A stretch of 64,000 nt of DNA from Echinicola rosea. GTDB taxonomy: Bacteria > Bacteroidota > Bacteroidia > Cytophagales > Cyclobacteriaceae. The translations under genes were made by a program, and so were the position numbers. Within the stretch, counting starts at the first letter, position 1. The number at the start of each line of letters is the position of its first letter. The notes beneath the pieces were generated by a model. That model saw only the letters and a program-made list of their open reading frames with translations, ran no database searches and was not told the DNA's origin. Where the stretch lies: contig NZ_CP040106.1 in NCBI RefSeq assembly GCF_005281475.1, positions 1,369,501 to 1,433,500 on the forward strand, written 5' to 3'. Of this stretch, positions 59,711 to 64,000 are shown one piece after another.

Positions 59711-60796
59711 TTAAAAAGACTCGCCAATTCGGAAATAGACACCCCAGTCGTCCTTGCCTACGGCTGCATCCAAGCCGATATTGAACTTGACAGTCTTGAA
59801 GGCGCGGTAGCGGTAGCCTACGCCTGCTCCGGGGTAGAGCTTCCAGTTGAAGCTATCGGTATCTGATCCATAAATGGTAGCCATTCCGGCAAAGCCTACC
59901 AAGCCCATTTTTTCATTAAAATTATACCTGTACTCACCTTGCAGGGACATCAGGCCATCACCACGGTATTTCCCTTGGGAATAACCCCGGATATCTTTGC
60001 CGCCTACGGTTACTTGTTGCTCGAAGGCGATATCTCCGAGACCAAATTTCCCAGCAAAGCGAGCGGCAATGACATCCCTGTCGTCATGTACTGAAAAGTA
60101 ATGGTTGTACTCCGAGAGAATCTTATTGGCTTCCACTTCATTTCCTAATCCTTGGGGATAGGTAATCCACCGAAGCCTTGATCGCCTACCTGATGTAGGA
60201 TAATACACGGCATCTCTGGTGTCCAGCAAGAGGTTAAATTCCAAACCATTGGTTTTGGTAGTAGAAGGAGGCTGGACATCATCTTCGTATTGGGTGTCGT
60301 AATGGGAATAGGTATAGGTGATCCCACCATAGAGATTATCAATGATTTTCCGTTGGATGCCCACACTGACTATCGTGGTCTTGGTGCCATAATCGTAAAA
60401 GCCCGGCGTGTCGATGTCATCCATGAAAAATTGGGAGTTGTTATCTCCTGTCAATGCAAAAAGACTGGCCCTCCATTGGTCTTCCTTGAAATACCACCTG
60501 TTAAACCCGGCCACAAAGAAAGAACCATTCGTAGTGTAGATGGCCGATAGTCCAGAAAGGGACTTTGGCGAGATGGTATCAGCCTGATCAAGCTTGTACA
60601 TCATCATGGGGATCGCCCCAAACATCAACTCCAAATTCCGGTTATAGCTAAGAAAGGGCATTAAACTGAAATCTACCTTTTTGGTACTGTCGGTTTTAGT
60701 GGATCCTTGAGTAGTATCCTGTTGGGCAGATAATAGGCCCGGAGCAAAGAGGAGCCACAAAAATAGAATGGGGAAAAGCTGAAGTGGTTTTTTCAT
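59711..60796 (-). CDS. Omp85/BamA-like outer-membrane beta-barrel protein
   Basis: Start MKKPLQLFPILFLWLLFAPGLLSAQ gives a clear signal peptide; the longer frame adds ten residues. The 361-residue product has no POTRA repeats but a barrel with GGKDIRGYSQGKYRGDGLMSLQGEYRY, the VRGY-type motif of the bacterial surface antigen (Omp85) family, and ends DDWGVYFRIGESF with terminal Phe. Short Omp85-like proteins of this sort occur in Bacteroidota; the role is unknown. It is preceded by the beta-helix protein gene on the same strand with 60 bp between. Confidence 0.82.
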   Translation of the reverse strand: MKKPLQLFPILFLWLLFAPGLLSAQQDTTQGSTKTDSTKKVDFSLMPFLSYNRNLELMFGAIPMMMYKLDQADTISPKSLSGLSAIYTTNGSFFVAGFNRWYFKEDQWRASLFALTGDNNSQFFMDDIDTPGFYDYGTKTTIVSVGIQRKIIDNLYGGITYTYSHYDTQYEDDVQPPSTTKTNGLEFNLLLDTRDAVYYPTSGRRSRLRWITYPQGLGNEVEANKILSEYNHYFSVHDDRDVIAARFAGKFGLGDIAFEQQVTVGGKDIRGYSQGKYRGDGLMSLQGEYRYNFNEKMGLVGFAGMATIYGSDTDSFNWKLYPGAGVGYRYRAFKTVKFNIGLDAAVGKDDWGVYFRIGESF

Positions 60797-60856
60797 GAAA
60801 AGTCGGGGTTTCGATTTGGTTACCAATATAGGGATAAATTCACCAAGGGGCTGTAA

Positions 60857-63373
60857 TTAAGGCCATTGCAATTTTACCTCATTGATCATGGTGGTGGAAC
60901 CACCGTTGTATTCGATGGCAAAGCCCCCGTGGTCGTTGGGGTTTACGGTTTCGCTAAGATGCACTTCTTTTTTGACCTGCGCGGGGTAATGGGAAGCATC
61001 GAAGTCAGTAGTGGAATGGACATGGGCAATGAGCTGATTGTTATTGATGCTGAGGGATATCATGCAAGGAGCTCGGAAACAACTCGTCGATACCGGTTGG
61101 CTGATGGGGCGGACGTGGTTATTTTCATATCGTACCAAAAGGCAATCCACTGAATTGGCAAATTTTGTGGTACGCATGATCCGGAGTCCATAGCCTGTTT
61201 TGGTATGAGCATCGTATTTGATCAGCACGTCCATGTACAGCGGTGCGACGCTAAAGCCCTGTCCGGCAGTTTTGTGCGGTGAAACCACCAAGGAGACGTT
61301 CATATCCCCTACTTTTTCTATGATCGGCGTATAGCTCATAGAGCCAGTTCTGGCAGATTGCAGTAGTCCTACCATTCCTTCTGATCCGCCTGAGCCTTTT
61401 TCATATATCCAGGCATCTTCGGGCAGTGAGGACGGGCGGTAAGCGGAAGACTGTAAAGTGTCGAACGTCCAATAGCCTGGGATTACCTTGGGTTGGTTAG
61501 CGACTGATAATATACTGAAGTCTGTTTTCAGTGATCTTGGATCCACCTTCAAATCCTTTTTTTGGATAGGCACGGCCATCGTGTATCGTTTTTCTTGTCC
61601 TGCCTCACTGCGGAGGTGTTTTGGAGCGATACCCACCGAGATATACTTTCCAACGTCTCCTGCTGTAAGAGGGTATTCCTGTAACGGCGCGCCTCCCCTG
61701 CTGACGGCTATTTTAATGGCTTGTTTTGCTTCAGAATCAGGGCTGCGGTACCAGGAAATTTCGGATTGATCAGTAAATTTCAATTTCCCCAAAGAATAGT
61801 CAACCGAAAGTTTGCCATCAGCCCTGAGGTTGATTTTGGGGAGTTTGGAAAACCCAGGAGGAGGCAGTTGGGTCGGATGTATTTCCAGTTCGCAGGCCGC
61901 TTCCAGCCCTGCTTTGGTAAGGGCTGTGAGCACCACTTTTTTTGGAAAATTGGAGGTATTGGTGGGGATTACTTCCAGCTGGTTTCCATCCTCAGAGGGT
62001 TTAATGGCCACCAAGTCCTTGTCATTTTCCGCTATTTGCCAGTGGATGGGTTGCTTTTTGGCGGGATAATTTCCAAAGCGAAAAAATGAGGTGTTGAGCC
62101 AAGCGGTGTCTTTTTTGGTTTCCAGGCGATGGGTGGAGGAACTTACCTTAAGCTGAACGGGAATGTCGGTGAAGTCCTCCTTTTGGGAGGCTAATGATTC
62201 GACTCTTTCCTTTATTCCTTCAGGATCCCAATCGTCCTCACCGCTGAGTAGGTTATACGTGTTGTAAAGTATGCTGTCCCCAATTTCCAATCGATATGCG
62301 TTTAGCAATGGCTTATGGTCGAGCGTGACAGTGTTTTGAGGATGGTTGTTGCTGATCGTTATTGGTTTTCCATTTACTTGGACGTTGTATTGGTAATTTT
62401 TCATGGAAGCGGGTGGTTCATCACGCCAGGCCAATGCTGTCATGTGGGAAGCGCTAAACCGTGTATCAATAACCGCTACTTGGCCATTGGCTTTGGTGAA
62501 ATATTGCTCTCCACCAGTGTGGGACCGGATGTCACAGTTCAGAAATACCGCTCCTGTTCCGGTGGTATGGTAAAATGGCTTGGAGCTGTAAAAATCCAAA
62601 GTACTGTTTTTGTAAACAGCAGTACCGCAGAGGGCATCATCAGTGGATTCGAAATGACATTGATCAAAGAATACCCGCTTTCCTCCTACAAAAGGGCAGA
62701 GGTTTAGCCGACTGATAAAATGGGTGTTTCGGGCTACGATCTTGTCCCCATTACAATGGATCAGCTGGGCTTGGACAATGGCGTCGGCCCGACGTTTTCT
62801 GCTGAGAGCCGGTTTTAAGGGGAATTTTAAATCCACATTACAATAATTGCCAAAAGTGATGTTTTCGGCTGAAGTCCCGTCGCCGTCAAAGCGGAACATG
62901 GTGAAATTGCCCTTAGCGCCCAGTGTTTGGCCACGATTGCAGGCCAGAATGACATTTTCCGGATGCTTGTTCAGCCCAAAAAACCGAAGCCAGTCACATT
63001 TGATTTCCATCCCATACGGAACGGATCGCCCATCTTGCGGCAGCCTGACTTTAGGGTCATCAGGATCATCTATCCAGTACACATATGGAGCGATATAAAG
63101 TACCATGGGTGAATTTTCGGTGCCATCTATCACTTGCGCTGTTGCTTCTTGGACGGAATTGAATACGAATGGCCATTTGTCTGCTTCCATATCACTGAGC
63201 TGACCATCCACAAAGAAGGCTTTTGGCCCAAGTACAATGTGATTATCCTGATAAATGATATGGTCACTGCCAAAAGTAATCGGGTCGTCGAGATCCAAAG
63301 GAGCGTATGCCTTTTGGGCCCATATCAATTGGGGCACAAACATCAGTAACCAGAAGGATAAGTACTTTTTCAT
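60857..63373 (-). CDS. Exported right-handed beta-helix protein (pectin lyase/pectinesterase-like fold)
   Basis: Start MKKYLSFWLLMFVPQLIWAQ gives a signal peptide; the longer frame adds 29 residues. The first 380 residues contain parallel beta-helix patterns with ENVILACNRGQTLGAKGNFTMFRFDGDGTSAENITF, NTHFISRLNLCPFVGGKRVFFDQCHFESTDDALCGTAVYKNSTLDF and SHTGGEQYFTKANGQVAVIDTRF. The later part holds Ig-like and carbohydrate-binding-like beta domains. Relatives act on pectin or other polysaccharides, but catalytic residues are not certain. The nearby plus-strand sulfatase would fit a glycan role. Confidence 0.75.
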   Translation of the reverse strand: MKKYLSFWLLMFVPQLIWAQKAYAPLDLDDPITFGSDHIIYQDNHIVLGPKAFFVDGQLSDMEADKWPFVFNSVQEATAQVIDGTENSPMVLYIAPYVYWIDDPDDPKVRLPQDGRSVPYGMEIKCDWLRFFGLNKHPENVILACNRGQTLGAKGNFTMFRFDGDGTSAENITFGNYCNVDLKFPLKPALSRKRRADAIVQAQLIHCNGDKIVARNTHFISRLNLCPFVGGKRVFFDQCHFESTDDALCGTAVYKNSTLDFYSSKPFYHTTGTGAVFLNCDIRSHTGGEQYFTKANGQVAVIDTRFSASHMTALAWRDEPPASMKNYQYNVQVNGKPITISNNHPQNTVTLDHKPLLNAYRLEIGDSILYNTYNLLSGEDDWDPEGIKERVESLASQKEDFTDIPVQLKVSSSTHRLETKKDTAWLNTSFFRFGNYPAKKQPIHWQIAENDKDLVAIKPSEDGNQLEVIPTNTSNFPKKVVLTALTKAGLEAACELEIHPTQLPPPGFSKLPKINLRADGKLSVDYSLGKLKFTDQSEISWYRSPDSEAKQAIKIAVSRGGAPLQEYPLTAGDVGKYISVGIAPKHLRSEAGQEKRYTMAVPIQKKDLKVDPRSLKTDFSILSVANQPKVIPGYWTFDTLQSSAYRPSSLPEDAWIYEKGSGGSEGMVGLLQSARTGSMSYTPIIEKVGDMNVSLVVSPHKTAGQGFSVAPLYMDVLIKYDAHTKTGYGLRIMRTTKFANSVDCLLVRYENNHVRPISQPVSTSCFRAPCMISLSINNNQLIAHVHSTTDFDASHYPAQVKKEVHLSETVNPNDHGGFAIEYNGGSTTMINEVKLQWP

Positions 63374-63434
63374 GCTATGAAGATAAAAATTACCTATGAA
63401 GAAACCTGTTTTGGACTTTATATTATATTTGGGC

Positions 63435-64000
63435 ATGAAACTAGATCTTCGCACCATCAATACTACTCAAGAACTACGTACCTGCAAGCGAAAAATTGCC
63501 AGTTTGGCATTATCGAGAATGTTCGTGTTTTTGGGCATGGTGGCACTGACCATCCTAGGGCTCACGGAAATCAGGTGGTTATTGCTTTTCTTTTTTCCCT
63601 TGGCGGGACTTTTTATTTACCTGATCCTGCTTTTTAACCTCCAGAAAGACCGCCAGGCATTTTTGAAGGCTGTGGCCAATATGGAGCATGAAAGGCAGCT
63701 GAGAAAGGAGCGAAAATTGGCTGGCTTTGATGCAGGAGAAGCATTTAAAGACAAAAAGCATCCTTTTTCCAATGATCTGGACTTATTTGGGGAGCATTCT
63801 CTGTTTCAGTTGCTGAACCATACCATTGGCGAGGGAGGAAAGCAGTTGTTGGCAAATTGGATGAAGGCTCCGGTCGATCCTGGCAAAGCGAAGAAGCGAT
63901 ATTCCGCGATAAAGGAATTGGCTGGCCATACGGACTTTATCAAGAATTTTGAGGCCACGGGAAAGGCATTCATCAAAGAAGAAAAATCAAAGAAACCATT
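63435..64000 (+). CDS. Membrane-anchored MutS-like ATPase, N-terminal part
   Basis: The frame starts MKLDLRTINTTQELRTCKRK and stays open to the window end (188 codons). Two hydrophobic helices (about residues 25-65) precede HPFSNDLDLFGEHSLFQLLNHTIGEGGKQLLANWM, the MutS core-domain start found in the MutS-related family of Bacteroidota. The ATPase domain lies outside. These proteins are distinct from MutS proper, and their role is unknown. TATATTTG (63424-63431) matches the -7 box just before the start. The 61-bp gap to the beta-helix gene is a divergent promoter. Confidence 0.82.
   Translation, partial: MKLDLRTINTTQELRTCKRKIASLALSRMFVFLGMVALTILGLTEIRWLLLFFFPLAGLFIYLILLFNLQKDRQAFLKAVANMEHERQLRKERKLAGFDAGEAFKDKKHPFSNDLDLFGEHSLFQLLNHTIGEGGKQLLANWMKAPVDPGKAKKRYSAIKELAGHTDFIKNFEATGKAFIKEEKSKKP

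Overview
The window is chromosomal DNA from a member of the Bacteroidota, most likely Cytophagales/Cyclobacteriaceae (an Echinicola- or Algoriphagus-like marine or soil bacterium). The reasons are two SusC/SusD outer-membrane pairs, HEPN-tailed sulfite reductase, FKBP lipoproteins, a fused CcsBA, DUF3127 and DUF2905 proteins, lipoprotein signal peptides of the Bacteroidota type, and TAnnTTTG promoter boxes. The genus is an inference. No tRNA, rRNA, CRISPR array, prophage or complete transposase gene was seen.

Layout. 1-4069: end of a flippase-like membrane protein, DUF2905, two unknown genes, a 49-aa membrane peptide, a methyltransferase, an acidic hypothetical and a DUF3127 OB-fold-type protein. 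4070-5018: repeat-filled gap. 5019-9003: MATE exporter and a Tat-exported phosphocholine-type phospholipase C. 9267-13913: SusCD pair 1, upstream of the phospholipase on the same strand. 14389-21680: minus-strand sulfate assimilation run (rrf2, DUF2061, cysH, cysD, cysN, sulfite reductase, cobA, siroheme dehydrogenase) with an operator-like inverted repeat in front of DUF2061. 21934-26944: SusCD pair 2. 27237-30224: htpG and an isolated formyltransferase. 30225-32474: repeats, a [4Fe-4S] uracil-DNA glycosylase and stacked small insertions. 32475-38566: three FKBP lipoproteins with nrnA, ndk, an ECF sigma factor with a small partner, and a SIMPL-like lipoprotein. 38646-47858: uvrA, a YCF48/BNR lipoprotein, a divergent HisA paralogue, an AONS-like aminotransferase, a dipeptide epimerase and an M14 peptidase. 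48396-50811: ArsR/AHSA1/DoxX/DUF1801/YdeI cluster. 50861-56192: nrfH-nrfA-ccsBA for nitrite ammonification. 56193-57581: repeat with a group II intron. 57582-64000: sulfatase, Omp85-like barrel protein, a beta-helix protein and the start of a membrane MutS-like ATPase.

How genes work together. The sulfate genes supply ATP sulfurylase (CysDN), a cysteine-rich APS/PAPS reductase (CysH), siroheme synthesis (CobA plus dehydrogenase) and a siroheme reductase; no APS kinase is present here. The nrfH-nrfA-ccsBA unit pairs a pentaheme nitrite reductase carrying the unusual CxxCK heme site with its quinol dehydrogenase and a heme-attachment protein.

The most notable content is intergenic. A 0.35-kb dispersed repeat (R1) occurs three times: one copy is uninterrupted, one holds a 154-bp inverted-repeat element, and one holds a 593-nt group II intron with no reading frame. 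The uninterrupted copy is an empty site that gives the exact ends of both insertions. Two further copies of the small element have perfect 5-bp target duplications. A separate 463-bp element with 17-bp perfect terminal inverted repeats and a 10-bp direct duplication sits in the last codons of the uracil-DNA glycosylase gene and swaps its C-terminus.
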